A DNA stretch of 64,000 nt, from contig NC_020813.1 in NCBI RefSeq assembly GCF_000348725.1, positions 1,116,001 to 1,180,000 of the forward strand, given 5' to 3'. Shown here in pieces: positions 50,315-60,556 of the stretch. Both the position numbers and the translations under genes were made by a program. Position 1 is the stretch's first letter. Each line of letters starts with the position of its first letter. This DNA is from Pseudobdellovibrio exovorus JSS (GTDB taxonomy: Bacteria > Bdellovibrionota > Bdellovibrionia > Bdellovibrionales > Bdellovibrionaceae). The notes below the pieces were generated by a model, which made no database searches, had not been told where the DNA came from, and saw only the letters and a list, made by a program, of their open reading frames with translations.

Positions 50315-51487
50315 TTAAAATGAAAAGTTAAAGTCCAGCATCGTGCGCTGATAATCAGGTGAAAAAACAGGGGATGAAATGGCTTCTTTTCCATTAAAGT
50401 AGGTCAAAGCCACATTGGCATTGCGACCTACTTGATAGGCCAGAGATGTTTTCCAACTACGAATATCGGTACCGCCTCCAGCAGAGTCAGAATCTGTAAG
50501 AAGACCTACCACAGCATCCTTTTCGACCTGACGGTAATCTAAAGTCACAGCCCATGATGAAACGTCTTTTAGCTCGCCAAACTGAATACCATAAATCTGC
50601 GCTGTATTGTAATCGTCATCGCGCGAGTTTTTTACATATTCTGCAAAGAAAGAAATGGGTTGTCCGGCAACTTCTGAAAATAACTCGAGTCCCAAAGAGC
50701 TGAGTTCGTAATTGTGAACGTAATTCCCACCGCCATCCACTGTATTTCCTTTTGCGGCTGGGGCTTTGTCGCCTTTGATGTTTGCAAAGTTCAGATAGCT
50801 GCCCACAGCACGTATGCCGAAATCAGCACCTTTAAACGCATAACCCAGTTGCAGAGCTAATAATCCCACATCTGTATTTTCTGCGGAGCCATCGGCAGAA
50901 TATCTTTCATTCAGCCATGTCGCTGAGGCCACAGCCATTAAATCATGCGCAAGGTCTACAGTTTGATTGTACTTAACCGATAGACCTTCCGGAGTGACAT
51001 CGTTATCAAAAATCAAATCATTGTCTGCGACGAATTCAAAAGGGAGTGGTGTCTTACCACCCAGAATGCGGATGTTTTCTGTGGCTTTCCAGTTAAAGTA
51101 AGCCAAATCTAATACGATACTTTTTTTAGAATAATATCCTGAAAGATCTTGGTTGGTGGTGTTGGGTTCATTTCCCAAAGCAGAATCCGTAGAAAGACGA
51201 ACGCCCACTTCTGTCTGCGAGTTGACTTCAGCCGAGCCACCGATGCGAAGTCGCATGCGCTGACGTAGAAGATCTGAATCTTTTAGGGGAGCTAATTGTT
51301 GCTCTTGTATTTTTTCTGTACGGAAGCGGAAGTCTCCGTAAAACTTTCCATTAAACGGAACGGGGATTTGTAAGTAGTTCGGTTTGTTTTCCTCGGGTTC
51401 GATAGACTCTTGTGCCTGCGCTAAAGAAGTCATGGATAAAGAACAGATCAGAAGTAAAGGGCGTAACAAAGATACGGAATTTTTCAT
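50315..51487 (-). CDS. Putative outer-membrane porin
   Basis: 390 aa. Signal peptide (SLLRPLLLICSLSMTSLAQA), then amphipathic beta-strands with frequent Arg/Tyr (GKFYGDFRFRTEKIQEQQ, LRQRMRLRIGGSAEVNSQTEVGVRLSTD, LGGKTPLPFEF) and C-terminal LDFNFSF ending in Phe. Resembles the 'putative porin' family of proteobacteria. AAAGGACTTTT upstream of the ATG. The M24 gene follows without a gap. Confidence 0.82.
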   Translation of the reverse strand: MKNSVSLLRPLLLICSLSMTSLAQAQESIEPEENKPNYLQIPVPFNGKFYGDFRFRTEKIQEQQLAPLKDSDLLRQRMRLRIGGSAEVNSQTEVGVRLSTDSALGNEPNTTNQDLSGYYSKKSIVLDLAYFNWKATENIRILGGKTPLPFEFVADNDLIFDNDVTPEGLSVKYNQTVDLAHDLMAVASATWLNERYSADGSAENTDVGLLALQLGYAFKGADFGIRAVGSYLNFANIKGDKAPAAKGNTVDGGGNYVHNYELSSLGLELFSEVAGQPISFFAEYVKNSRDDDYNTAQIYGIQFGELKDVSSWAVTLDYRQVEKDAVVGLLTDSDSAGGGTDIRSWKTSLAYQVGRNANVALTYFNGKEAISSPVFSPDYQRTMLDFNFSF

Positions 51488-51706
51488 AAAAGTCCTTTGG
51501 GTTACTTTGGCGCAGAGAGTCCTTATTCAATTGAATTTCAACTTTAGAGGACTTTTATAAAACGAGGCAATTAAAGAGGTAATATGGCATCCAACGAAGG
51601 TCTAGGAGTGAAGGACGCAAATCTAATTTCTTAGAGGTGTAACATAATTCTTGTTAATATAGGGTATTCTGTTTAGAAGCCTGAAAGCGAAGGAAGTCGG
51701 AGCCAA

Positions 51707-53446
51707 ATGATGGGTTATAAAAACCTTGTAAGACGTTTTTTCATTTTTGGTATTTTATTTCTTTTTGCGCTTCAGTCTTGCACGACTCTTCCCCATAAAT
51801 CAGCCGCGACGGAATCGTCTTTAACTGAATCTTCGCCCTCAGCTGTTCGTCAAACGGCGCAGGCCAGTGATAGCATCACGTTGACCGATATGTTTCGTCG
51901 TGTACGTGAAGTGATCGCTCCGAAAGAGGGCGGCAAATTAGTTCATAAAAAAGTAGCGGAAAGTGAACTGATCAGTATTTTTCAAAGCAATCCCCGCAGA
52001 GTAAATGAAACAGACGCTGCCTTAATCAGTGCGCTAGAGTCTGAAGCGCAACAGCGTGATATCACAAAGCACGTTCGACTGATTCCACCAAAAGGGCAAT
52101 GGGGTTATTCCGAGCTGAAGTACTATGTGAATCATCCGTACTATAAAAATGGTAAACTTCAGCGCGCTGGGAATATTCTAAAAGTATGGCGTGACTTTAT
52201 TCAAAAGACTGAAAAAAGTTTGGTTTTGAATGTCTATGATTTTGATCTCGAAGATGTAGCACAAGATCTCGTACAATTAGCTCGTCGTGGAGTAAAAGTG
52301 CGTGTCGGAATCGACCGCAATGTCATTACACATCGTCCGGAAGTGCAAAAAGTAGCCTCTATTTTAGAAGCTGGTGGTGTGGCTTTAGTGCGTGTTAATC
52401 CTGTGGCATTAAATCATCAAAAGGTAGCGGCGCGAGATTGGGAAAGTTTTGATAAAGCAGCTGTATTATTTTCTTCAGGAAATCTAACGCAAAGTTGCTT
52501 GGGGCCAGAGGGAGATTTAAAAAACGTCCGTCCACGCCCGCGCGAATCTATTCCAAATGCCAATCATGTGTTGACGATGAAGAGTTACATCTTATCGAAT
52601 CTAGTCGCCCATGAGTTGGCAAAAACTCTAGGACCTGAGCTTTATCTACGTGGGGCGCAATACCCACTGACAGGGGCGTATCAAGTCACAGGCCCAGGAG
52701 TTAATCCACAAACTCTGGAAGCTTATCCTGAAAAAAGTGTGATCATCACATTCACTCCAGGTGGTGGCTATCGTGCGATCAATAAAAACATACTAGGTCA
52801 CATGATCAGTATGACCAGCGGTCCTGTGCGCATGGTACAGTTTGCCTATTCGTCAGAGCTAGTAGCGGAAGCTTTATTGCAAAGAGCGCAGCGTGAGTTT
52901 CAAGAAAACTCCAAGTTTGATTTTTACTCTGTAGGTGACACACCATTCGCTATGCAGGGGTGGAGTCAGTTTTTAAAAATGTCAGGGCTTAAACGTGAGC
53001 AGACAGAAGTGGGTCGCGCCCGTTTCTATGAAGACTCTGAGTCTATCTGGTCGAAAAACCTAAGTGCATCGCAATTAGAGCAGGTTCGTCGCCGCGTGCG
53101 TGTGGCGCCAGAGCTTTACGGGAATCGCCGCGTTCGTGTAGCGGGGCAAAGTTATTTGGTCTCTTCCAAAATACATCACAAATTGATGAGTACGGGTGAT
53201 TTTGCAGTGGTGGGGACATCGTTTAATTTCAGTAAAGGTGCTGAAACGAATAACGAACAGATCTTGGTTTTCCGTGATCCTAATATGGTAGATATGGTGA
53301 ACGGAGTGGCCAGATACTTTGTGGAAACCAGTGCGCGTTCGGTTATGGAAGAAGCTCAAAGAAGAAATGCAGGTTTAGGCTCTACAGATGAAGAGCTGAA
53401 TCTGATTGAAGATGCATTCGATCCTGAAGTGGAATTGTCTGATTAG
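51707..53446 (+). CDS. Phospholipase-D-family lipoprotein
   Basis: 579 aa. Lipobox LQSC (Cys about 25). Two HKD-type active sites: NHQKVAARDWESFDKAAVLFSSGN and IHHKLMSTGDFAVVGTSFNFSK, the His/Lys/Asp of each half. ESIPNANHVLTMKSYI lies between. Like cardiolipin synthases or secreted phospholipases/nucleases; located outside the cytoplasm, it could attack lipids or nucleic acids. It overlaps the convergent FbpC gene by 4 nt (TTAG: stop codons on both strands). Confidence 0.85.
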   Translation: MMGYKNLVRRFFIFGILFLFALQSCTTLPHKSAATESSLTESSPSAVRQTAQASDSITLTDMFRRVREVIAPKEGGKLVHKKVAESELISIFQSNPRRVNETDAALISALESEAQQRDITKHVRLIPPKGQWGYSELKYYVNHPYYKNGKLQRAGNILKVWRDFIQKTEKSLVLNVYDFDLEDVAQDLVQLARRGVKVRVGIDRNVITHRPEVQKVASILEAGGVALVRVNPVALNHQKVAARDWESFDKAAVLFSSGNLTQSCLGPEGDLKNVRPRPRESIPNANHVLTMKSYILSNLVAHELAKTLGPELYLRGAQYPLTGAYQVTGPGVNPQTLEAYPEKSVIITFTPGGGYRAINKNILGHMISMTSGPVRMVQFAYSSELVAEALLQRAQREFQENSKFDFYSVGDTPFAMQGWSQFLKMSGLKREQTEVGRARFYEDSESIWSKNLSASQLEQVRRRVRVAPELYGNRRVRVAGQSYLVSSKIHHKLMSTGDFAVVGTSFNFSKGAETNNEQILVFRDPNMVDMVNGVARYFVETSARSVMEEAQRRNAGLGSTDEELNLIEDAFDPEVELSD

Positions 53447-54156
53447 CTTTTAAAAACAGGCATTGGTCTGGAGCTGAGTTCAAAAACATCTTGGACCGGT
53501 TTCCAGCTCAGAAGAGTTCCCTCTTTTATTTGTCCGACATAATCAGCCAGTTGAAACGCGTCTTCGTAATCATGGGTGACAATCAAGCAAGTCATTTCCA
53601 GTTTTTGCAGGATATTTTTAATCTCACTTCGTAAATGAATGCGCAGATCAGGATCTAAACTGGAAAAAGGCTCATCCATCAGAAGCAAAGCCGGATTAGG
53701 GGCTAATGCTCGTGCTAAAGCGACACGCTGTCTTTCGCCGCCAGAAAGGTGTTGCGGGTAGCGATGGCGGTGCTTTTCTAAATCAATCAATTTAAAAAGT
53801 TCAGTTAAGCGAGCCTCTTGGGCCTCTTTCGTCCATGTATTGAGTCCATAGCGCACATTCTCTTCAACAGTCATATGAGGAAATAAAGCAAGGCTTTGGA
53901 AAAGATAACCCACTTGGCGTTGATGGGGTGCTACAAAGTGATCAGCAGAAGACAGTGTATCGCCATTCATTTGAATTGTGCCGGAGTCCGGTTTTTCAAA
54001 ACCAGCCAGACAGCGAAGAAGTGACGTCTTACCTGAACCACTGGCTCCGAGTAAGGCTCCCACAGTTCCTTTTTTGAGTTGAAAGTTAATATCTTTCAAA
54101 AGCGGTTTATTGGCAGTGTAAGAAAAATTAAGGTGGCTCACGTTAAGAAAGTTCAT
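53443..54156 (-). CDS. fbpC: Fe(III) ABC transporter ATPase
   Basis: 237 aa. Walker A LLGASGSGKTSLLRCLAGF, Q-loop FQSLALFPHMTVEENV, signature HLSGGERQRVALARALAPNPALLLMDEPFSSLD and H-loop IVTHDYED. FbpC-type energy unit, shorter than usual (the TOBE/regulatory C-terminus is missing). Overlaps fbpB by 14 nt. Confidence 0.92.
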   Translation of the reverse strand: MNFLNVSHLNFSYTANKPLLKDINFQLKKGTVGALLGASGSGKTSLLRCLAGFEKPDSGTIQMNGDTLSSADHFVAPHQRQVGYLFQSLALFPHMTVEENVRYGLNTWTKEAQEARLTELFKLIDLEKHRHRYPQHLSGGERQRVALARALAPNPALLLMDEPFSSLDPDLRIHLRSEIKNILQKLEMTCLIVTHDYEDAFQLADYVGQIKEGTLLSWKPVQDVFELSSRPMPVFKS

Positions 54157-55729
54157 GGAGTCTCCTTTTGCGATAGAGGTCGACTATTTTTTGAATCAAT
54201 AATAAAAAACAAATCAGAGCGGATAGAACAAGGGAAAACACCGAAGCCCGTGCCCAGTCGCTTTCTGCGGCATATTGATGAATTCTTAGTGCTAAGCTGG
54301 GATCACTCAGTGGTTTTAACATCAGAGCGGCAGGTAGTTCTTTGACGATCTCTAGAAAAAGTAAAAAGAATCCCAAAAGCAAAGCCGGAGAATACAGAGG
54401 TAATTCAATTTTCCACCATGTGCGGGCAGGGGGACCCAGTAAAGAAGCCGCTTCACTCAATTCGGCATTGATTTGCAGCTCCTGACTTTTAAGACCTTTT
54501 AACATCAAGCCACTGAATTTAGTAAAATACAAAAGTACTAGCAAAGCCATTGGAAGTAGTCCGCCCGTGGATAAGACTTCAAGCTTCAGCGTGCGAACTG
54601 CGAAAAAATAAAAAGCCACAGCCAGCAAAGTTCCCGGAAGTCCATAGCCCAATGAAAATAAATTTAAGATAGAGCGCATAGGACGCGGAGCTTTTTTTAG
54701 AAGCATGAATAAGGCTCCCATTAACAGGCCAACGAATAGACTGCTGATGATGCCAATCACAAGGGTGCTTTGAAGGGCCGACATCCAAGGAAGCTCTTTC
54801 CAAAGGGACAAGTCTGCCGAGTGAAAGAATAGGGCTGCGATGGGAAGGATATTAAATACTAAAAGTCCTAAGGCAAAAAGAGCTAATAATAAATAATGTA
54901 CAGATTTAGGAATAGAAAAAAGAAGATGTAGGTTCTGTTGTCTGGACCATGTTCTTTGTAGTGCAGGTCGGCTCAAAAATTTAGAAAGCCCCAAAATTAA
55001 AATACAAATCAGTAACAGTACAAGGCTGATGCGGGCGGCGCCGCCGAAGGAAAACAAAGCGCCCCACGATTTGTAGAGCACACGTGAAAGCGTGTTAACA
55101 CCAAACAGGTCGATAAAACCAAAATCAGCGCAGGCTTCAAGGGCAACCAACGTTGAGCCACCAAGGGCCCATGAAAAAAGGCTGGGCATTAAAATACGTC
55201 GGAAGCTTCTCCAAAATCCAGAGCCAAGACTAGAGCTGGCTTCAATAAATGTTTTGATTTGCGTTTGTAGACCAGCCACCACCGAGAAATAGACATAAGG
55301 GGCTGTGGTTATTCCAAAAAGTAAGGCGGCCCAATAGCGAGTGCGTGGTTCAAAAAATGCGATATCCCCGAAAAGTTGCACTAGAAATTTTTGTACGGGA
55401 CCCGAGTAATCTAAGTAAGAAAGAGCGACGAAACCCATCACGTAGGTGGGTAGCGCTAATAACAGAGCCATTGAAAATGAAAACCAAAATGAATAGCGCG
55501 GCAGAAATAAAGAAATGATGGCCCATGCGGTGCCGATCAAAAATGCGACAAAGGCACTGCCGAGGGAAAAGAAAAGTGTTTCGTAAAGACCTTGAAAAAG
55601 TTGAAATGAACGCAGGTGTTGCCAGACCTCGGGCTCAATATCGCCGGCTTCGAGGCTCAGTTGGAAAAGTGGTCCTAAGAAAATGCTGAGGGCAACAAGC
55701 AGTAACCCCCAGCGTGCGATTTTGAGCAT
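54143..55729 (-). CDS. fbpB: Fe(III) ABC transporter permease (two-domain)
   Basis: 528 aa with 12 TM segments in two repeated binding-protein-dependent permease units; coupling EAA motifs are seen as IEASSSLGSGFWRSFRRILMP and LSEAASLLGPPARTWWKIELPL. FbpB/SfuB type. Its start overlaps the fbpA stop (TAATG), so the two are translationally coupled. Confidence 0.93.
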   Translation of the reverse strand: MLKIARWGLLLVALSIFLGPLFQLSLEAGDIEPEVWQHLRSFQLFQGLYETLFFSLGSAFVAFLIGTAWAIISLFLPRYSFWFSFSMALLLALPTYVMGFVALSYLDYSGPVQKFLVQLFGDIAFFEPRTRYWAALLFGITTAPYVYFSVVAGLQTQIKTFIEASSSLGSGFWRSFRRILMPSLFSWALGGSTLVALEACADFGFIDLFGVNTLSRVLYKSWGALFSFGGAARISLVLLLICILILGLSKFLSRPALQRTWSRQQNLHLLFSIPKSVHYLLLALFALGLLVFNILPIAALFFHSADLSLWKELPWMSALQSTLVIGIISSLFVGLLMGALFMLLKKAPRPMRSILNLFSLGYGLPGTLLAVAFYFFAVRTLKLEVLSTGGLLPMALLVLLYFTKFSGLMLKGLKSQELQINAELSEAASLLGPPARTWWKIELPLYSPALLLGFFLLFLEIVKELPAALMLKPLSDPSLALRIHQYAAESDWARASVFSLVLSALICFLLLIQKIVDLYRKRRLHELS

Positions 55730-56733
55730 TATTGATAGCCGACAGAATCCATCAGCATAACAGCTTCTTTTTGGCGTTTTCCAGCTGTAGTCAGATTGAT
55801 GCTATCAGCTTTAAAGCTGCCGAAACCTTGTAAGATCGGATTAAGATCTTTTGTCAAAGTGTCTTTCACAGGGAACTCTAAGTTCATATCAGATAATAGT
55901 TTTTGAGCTTCGTCGCTTACCATCCACTCGATGAACTCTTGCGCTACTTTTTTCTTCTGAGACGACTTTGTCACGCCAGCACCTGAAATATTCACGTGAG
56001 CGCCAGAAGAGCTTTGGTTTGGCCAGAAAATTTTGGCAGGGAACTCAGGATTGTTTTTTAATAAATTTCCTAAGTAGTAGCTATTCACGATACCAACTTG
56101 GCAAGGTCCATTTTCTAAAGCTTTAATTAATGATGTATCATCAGAGAAAACTTTAGCTCCTAAATTGCCAACCCAACCTTGAACTACTTTTTTAGTTTCA
56201 TCGGCACCTAAGCGTTCGATCATCATAGCCACTAATGATTGGTTATAAACTTTATTAGAAGAGCGTAAGCAAAGTTTACCTTTCCATTTTTCATTAGCTA
56301 GATCTTCGTAGGTTGAAAGATCAGACGCTTTTACTTTGTTAGGATTGTAAACGATTCCACGTACACGGCGTGTGATGGCATACCACTGGCCTTGTGGATC
56401 GCGTAAAGCAGCAGGTACAGTTTTTTCTAAAGCAGAGCTTTTCGTAGGTTGTAATAAACCTAAATCAGCAGCTCTCCATAGGTTTCCAGCATCAACAACT
56501 AATAAAACGTCAGCAGGGCTTTTTGCGCCTTCTTGTTTTAACTTTTCAAGTAGTGGACCTTCTGAGTCATAGACGACTTTTACGGTGTTACCTGTTTTTG
56601 CTGTGTAAGCTTGGATGATCGGTTGTAATAACTGTTCACGACGAGTTGAGTAGACAGTTAATGTTTCGGCAGCCATTGCCGGAGCGGACATAACTAATGC
56701 TAACGCATAGATTACAAACGAGGGAATCTTCAT
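55729..56733 (-). CDS. fbpA: Fe(III)-binding periplasmic protein
   Basis: 334 aa with signal peptide (FVIYALALVMSAPAMAA) and an AAAGGAG Shine-Dalgarno. TVYSTRREQLLQPIIQAYTAKTGNTVKVVYDSEGPLLEKL is the typical FbpA N-terminus; NSYYLGNLL has the iron-binding Tyr pair, and GAGVTKSSQKK follows. Delivers ferric iron to FbpBC. A weakly Fur-like AT-rich stretch lies upstream (56760-56840) but could not be assigned. Confidence 0.93.
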   Translation of the reverse strand: MKIPSFVIYALALVMSAPAMAAETLTVYSTRREQLLQPIIQAYTAKTGNTVKVVYDSEGPLLEKLKQEGAKSPADVLLVVDAGNLWRAADLGLLQPTKSSALEKTVPAALRDPQGQWYAITRRVRGIVYNPNKVKASDLSTYEDLANEKWKGKLCLRSSNKVYNQSLVAMMIERLGADETKKVVQGWVGNLGAKVFSDDTSLIKALENGPCQVGIVNSYYLGNLLKNNPEFPAKIFWPNQSSSGAHVNISGAGVTKSSQKKKVAQEFIEWMVSDEAQKLLSDMNLEFPVKDTLTKDLNPILQGFGSFKADSINLTTAGKRQKEAVMLMDSVGYQ

Positions 56734-56839
56734 TTTAAAACTCCTTTTTAATGTGAAGAAAGTTTTAACAAAGATTCATCTTTCAGAGCAGAACTAGTCT
56801 TAAAAAACAGTTCATTGAAAACGTATTGAAAATGAAAGA

Positions 56840-57082
56840 CTAACCAGTTTGCAAATCAAAACTAAAGTCAAAACTCAATTGTTTCATTGTGTGCATGCAG
56901 GCGGAGACTTTTGAGGATGACGCAGACGGAGGTGTGGATTTTTCTAACTTGAGTGGCGGACGCACTTCAATGCCATAACTGCATTTCATTAGATGACGTA
57001 AAAATGCTGTCTTTGCAGAGGGTGAAGCTTCCGTGTTGAACCCGAGATTTTCCATAATTTGTGCGGCACTTTCAAGAGCCAT
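56840..57082 (-). CDS. Small protein of unknown function
   Basis: 80 aa from ATG 57082 (AAAGG 8 nt upstream); the frame is open another 13 codons. Contains a predicted helix (ALESAAQIMENLGF), a Ser-rich turn (STPPSASSSKVSACM) and a Phe-rich end (LSFDFSFDLQTG). Not recognised. It lies 106 nt upstream of fbpA on the same strand, possibly in its leader. Confidence 0.5.
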   Translation of the reverse strand: MALESAAQIMENLGFNTEASPSAKTAFLRHLMKCSYGIEVRPPLKLEKSTPPSASSSKVSACMHTMKQLSFDFSFDLQTG

Positions 57083-57245
57083 AGAACAACCTTTCTGTGA
57101 ATGATGTCTTGTGATGCACAAACTAAGATGAATTTCACAGAAAGAAGTTTATTCAAAATGCATTCCATACAGATACGCTTCTATAACGAGCAAAGAAGTG
57201 ATCTTGATTCGGAGTTCCGAGATTATTTGGGACTGATTCGGATAT

Positions 57246-58145
57246 TTATGGCGTCCAAATTTGCAGCGAGTTTCCATTGCAGAGGACTAACCAATTTTCT
57301 GAACGCCCTGCAACAGGAAGGCACGTGGGTTGAACCGTTGTTTTGAAACCTGTTTTTCTATTGATGATATAACTTTCGTACTCATCGTTAAAATATAAGA
57401 ATGAATTTTTATTATTAAGAACGAATGAGTTAAGTCCGGCATCCGTACTACGAAAGTTCTCAATAGCAATTTGTGAAAAAGGGATGCTTTTTTTCTGTCG
57501 AATCAACTGGTGCAGATCCGTAAGTAGAACGCGGAAAATACGATTGGGATAGGTGTTGATCCAAATTTTATTTTGCTCAAAAAGCATTCCTCCCGAGTAG
57601 TCGGGAACCTCTGTGATCAGCTCGCGCACCGAGATTTGTAAAGTCTGTTTGTTCACTGTTAAAAGTAAAATGTAGCCGGCTTTGGCTTGTGGGAAAACTC
57701 GTCCATTTATCAAAAAGTAGACATCATCATTTTGAGCACCAGCATAAACCGCTGAAAACGTATTACTTGGAAGCATAGAGGTGAAATTCGAAAGCAGTCG
57801 AATCGCACCCGCTTTTTCATCGAAATAACACAGGCGATTAGTTCCAGCTAAGAAAGGGTAGGCTAAAGTGAGGCCTCCAGCTTGATCCATAGAAACTGTG
57901 CTTTGCGATGTGGGTTTACAATCATTGTGGGCGATACGGAAGCGGCGCTGAGTTTGAATGCGCTCTTCTTGAATAAAGCTTGTTACTCCATTTTCAGTGA
58001 TGAAAACTAATCTAGAGTTTTGTGGAGCCGTATAATCAATGAAACCTGTTACAGGTGCATTAAACTGCAAAACTTCCTGTGCTTGTGTAACAGAAGCTAG
58101 AAATAATAAACTGATGATCAAAAAATTATTCTTGTGTGTACGCAT
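57246..58145 (-). CDS. Secreted protein with beta-propeller-like features, unknown function
   Basis: 299 aa, signal peptide (LIISLLFLASVTQAQ). The mature part has repeated strand pairs (RLVFITENGVTSF, LLLTVNKQTLQI, NSFLYFNDEYESYIINR) suggesting a propeller or lectin-like fold. Cys residues near the end (PTCLPVAG, LCNG). The first 20 nt overlap the preceding gene, so both are in one operon. No family recognised. Confidence 0.65.
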   Translation of the reverse strand: MRTHKNNFLIISLLFLASVTQAQEVLQFNAPVTGFIDYTAPQNSRLVFITENGVTSFIQEERIQTQRRFRIAHNDCKPTSQSTVSMDQAGGLTLAYPFLAGTNRLCYFDEKAGAIRLLSNFTSMLPSNTFSAVYAGAQNDDVYFLINGRVFPQAKAGYILLLTVNKQTLQISVRELITEVPDYSGGMLFEQNKIWINTYPNRIFRVLLTDLHQLIRQKKSIPFSQIAIENFRSTDAGLNSFVLNNKNSFLYFNDEYESYIINRKTGFKTTVQPTCLPVAGRSENWLVLCNGNSLQIWTP

Positions 58146-59271
58146 GAAACAGCCTCACCGCATCTAAATCGCAGCCCTCTGTGGGCCATCGACTGGTATT
58201 GTTTTTGTTGATTCCTAAGTCTTGAATTTTGATATAGCGAGCTTCAGTTAGACCTACAACTGTCAGATCAAATTGGTCTCCGCCTTCAGCCGTGGGCACT
58301 GCGCCTAAGCAGCCAGATAAGATATTTTGTAGTGGGTCACAGGGGAACCAGTGAAAATCTTCCTCTAAACTGTTGCTGACGCCGACACGTGCAAATTCTT
58401 GTACGACGTTCAATCCAGATCCTGTGCGAAAAGCATTTTCATAAAGGGCAAAATCAAAACCGGCTTTGTTTTTGAGGTAACCCTGTCCGCTGACTTTGAG
58501 CACGAGTTCTCCGCCGTGACCGAAAGAAAGTATCGTAGACAAATGGGCGCGCATCTCGCCGTCATCACGCCAATTAAAAGGCTCAAGTGAGTAGTCAGGT
58601 CCTTGTAGGGCTTGTAAAATGTTAGGATTAACAGGAACGAGCACGCTGCCATCATCACGTTTTCCCGCTGTGAACGAGACCACTTCAAATGCATTTTCTG
58701 GTAGAGGTTTTTCAAGCGAGTCTTTGTCTGTGGAGTCTCTATCTGCGGCTTGCGCGTCTTGTCCCGCTGCTTGTTCTTGCTCGGCCTGAGCTTCACGTTG
58801 CTGCTGAATATCTTGGATCGTATTTAAATCGCTGACGAAAAGATACTGTGTCAGGTCGCCGTCATAGCCCAGTGGAGCTGAAATCGGGACCAGTTCATTA
58901 CCGCGAAAGAAATAGATAGCTTTCGGGGGAGTGTTTTGTAGATAAGAACTCACTTCACTTTCTTTCAGTCCTGTACCAGAGAAGTTCCATGTATGAGTTG
59001 CGGCGGCAGGAGCAAAGTGGAGCGGAGCTTCTGTTTCCTCAATGGCTTTTAATGCTGAATTTTTCTGGTTTTCGGATTCCGAGCGGGCTGCCGTTAAGGT
59101 CTCAGAAATCGCATCGAAAGCAGGTTGGCTCACAGATCGACTGAATGAAGACGGGGACCAAAATGCGGAAGAGGAAGACTCGAACCAAGGGACAGCGGTG
59201 CGCTGAGTGACGGAGAAATACGTCATCCCTGCGATAATTAGAAATGAGAGTGCAAAGTATTTAAGCCTCAA
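58126..59271 (-). CDS. Exported surface-type protein, cell-surface domain candidate
   Basis: 381 aa, TTG start with GAGG upstream. A signal-anchor helix (FALSFLIIAGMTYFSV) is followed by a Ser-rich region, a low-complexity Gln/Ala/Asp stretch (REAQAEQEQAAGQDAQAADRD) and a C-terminal domain: ILSFGHGGELVLKVSG, DFALYENAFR, EFARVGVSNS and ARYIKIQDLG. This resembles the discoidin-like 'cell surface protein' domain of secreted bacterial proteins. Exact role unknown. Confidence 0.65.
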   Translation of the reverse strand: MRLKYFALSFLIIAGMTYFSVTQRTAVPWFESSSSAFWSPSSFSRSVSQPAFDAISETLTAARSESENQKNSALKAIEETEAPLHFAPAAATHTWNFSGTGLKESEVSSYLQNTPPKAIYFFRGNELVPISAPLGYDGDLTQYLFVSDLNTIQDIQQQREAQAEQEQAAGQDAQAADRDSTDKDSLEKPLPENAFEVVSFTAGKRDDGSVLVPVNPNILQALQGPDYSLEPFNWRDDGEMRAHLSTILSFGHGGELVLKVSGQGYLKNKAGFDFALYENAFRTGSGLNVVQEFARVGVSNSLEEDFHWFPCDPLQNILSGCLGAVPTAEGGDQFDLTVVGLTEARYIKIQDLGINKNNTSRWPTEGCDLDAVRLFHAYTQE

Positions 59272-59555
59272 TTAAACCTCAACTAATAAACCTCAACCAT
59301 CATCTTTTGCTTTACGTTCTTTAAACTGTCTTCTGCCAGTCATATGATGTGCTGCAATATCAGTCAAGATAAGGGCCTTACTGTGAATATTTTCCGCGCT
59401 TTCAGGCTCTGAAAACGAATAGATTAAAACTGAGTAATTTCCGTGCGTTACTACAGGTTATCTAATGGGCATTGACGTAAAATTAACACAAAAGTGCTAG
59501 CCAGCCTTTAAAAGCTTGTGAAGAATAAAAACATCGTCTGAATGAGGGGGATCTC

Positions 59556-60554
59556 ATGAAATTCACGATGCTTTTAGGTGTGATCGTTCTTTCTTTGTCT
59601 GCATGTCAAAGACCGCCAACAACACAAGCGGCCATTGCGGCTTCAGCTAAACCACAGGTCATTCCCTCGATTACTGTACCGGATACCGGATCACAAGATC
59701 GTGAATTTTTGCCCGTCAGCCAAGAGCGTGTGTCGGTGATGAGTTATAATTTATACAATCTGTTTGATGATGTTCAAGATACAGATGAAGCAGTGATTCC
59801 CACGGCAGTGTTACAGGCTAAGTTAGCTCGTATTGCCCAAGGGATCTTGCAAGTTAATTCGGGACGTGGACCTGATATCTTGTTAGTGCAAGAAGTTGAA
59901 AATCTAAATGTGCTTCACATGCTCAATCAGCATTTGCAAGCGGCTGGTTATGGAACTATTGAATTGCTAGATGCCGATGACGAACGTGGAATTGATGTGG
60001 GGGTGATCTCGCGCTTACCTTTAGCGGGTGAAACTGTTTTGCATCGTATGCCATTTGAGCATATCAACAAAACGCGTGGTATTTTAGAAGTTCCATTGCG
60101 TGCTTTAAATGGCAAAGTAGTGCGAGCTTTTGCTTTCCATTTTCCATCACAAGCCAACCCTGTGGATCAACGATTAGAGGCCATTCACTATTTAAAAGAG
60201 CTTATGTTGCAAGTTCCAGTTAGTGAATATGCTGTTGCGGCAGGGGATTCGAATGTGAATGCCAGCGAAGAAAACCGCGAAAGATTTTTCAGTGATGTCC
60301 TTAAGGATTTTCAAGTGTCTCATCTTGTCGGCTGCAATAGCTGCAAAGGGACTTACAGTTATCGTGGCGTGTGGAGTTTCTTTGATGTGATTATTAGCCG
60401 TGAAGCGAATCTTGTTGGTGAATCTGTAGTTCTTCCTAAATCGGCGCCGACACAAATCAATTCCGATGGAACTCCTCGTCGTTTTAACAACAGCACTTAC
60501 GAGGGAATTTCGGATCATCTTCCTATTTATGCAGAGATTTTAGTAACTCACTAA
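59556..60554 (+). CDS. Endonuclease/exonuclease/phosphatase-family lipoprotein
   Basis: 332 aa. Lipobox LSAC (Cys about 17), GAGGGGGAT Shine-Dalgarno. EEP fold: VMSYNLYNLFDDVQDTDE, ILLVQEVENL (catalytic Glu), FAFHFPSQ, AGDSNVNASEENR (GDxN) and ISDHLPIYAEI (SDH). Complete active site. A secreted nuclease or phosphatase; a nutritional role in digesting DNA is possible but inferred. Confidence 0.9.
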   Translation: MKFTMLLGVIVLSLSACQRPPTTQAAIAASAKPQVIPSITVPDTGSQDREFLPVSQERVSVMSYNLYNLFDDVQDTDEAVIPTAVLQAKLARIAQGILQVNSGRGPDILLVQEVENLNVLHMLNQHLQAAGYGTIELLDADDERGIDVGVISRLPLAGETVLHRMPFEHINKTRGILEVPLRALNGKVVRAFAFHFPSQANPVDQRLEAIHYLKELMLQVPVSEYAVAAGDSNVNASEENRERFFSDVLKDFQVSHLVGCNSCKGTYSYRGVWSFFDVIISREANLVGESVVLPKSAPTQINSDGTPRRFNNSTYEGISDHLPIYAEILVTH

Positions 60555-60556
60555 GA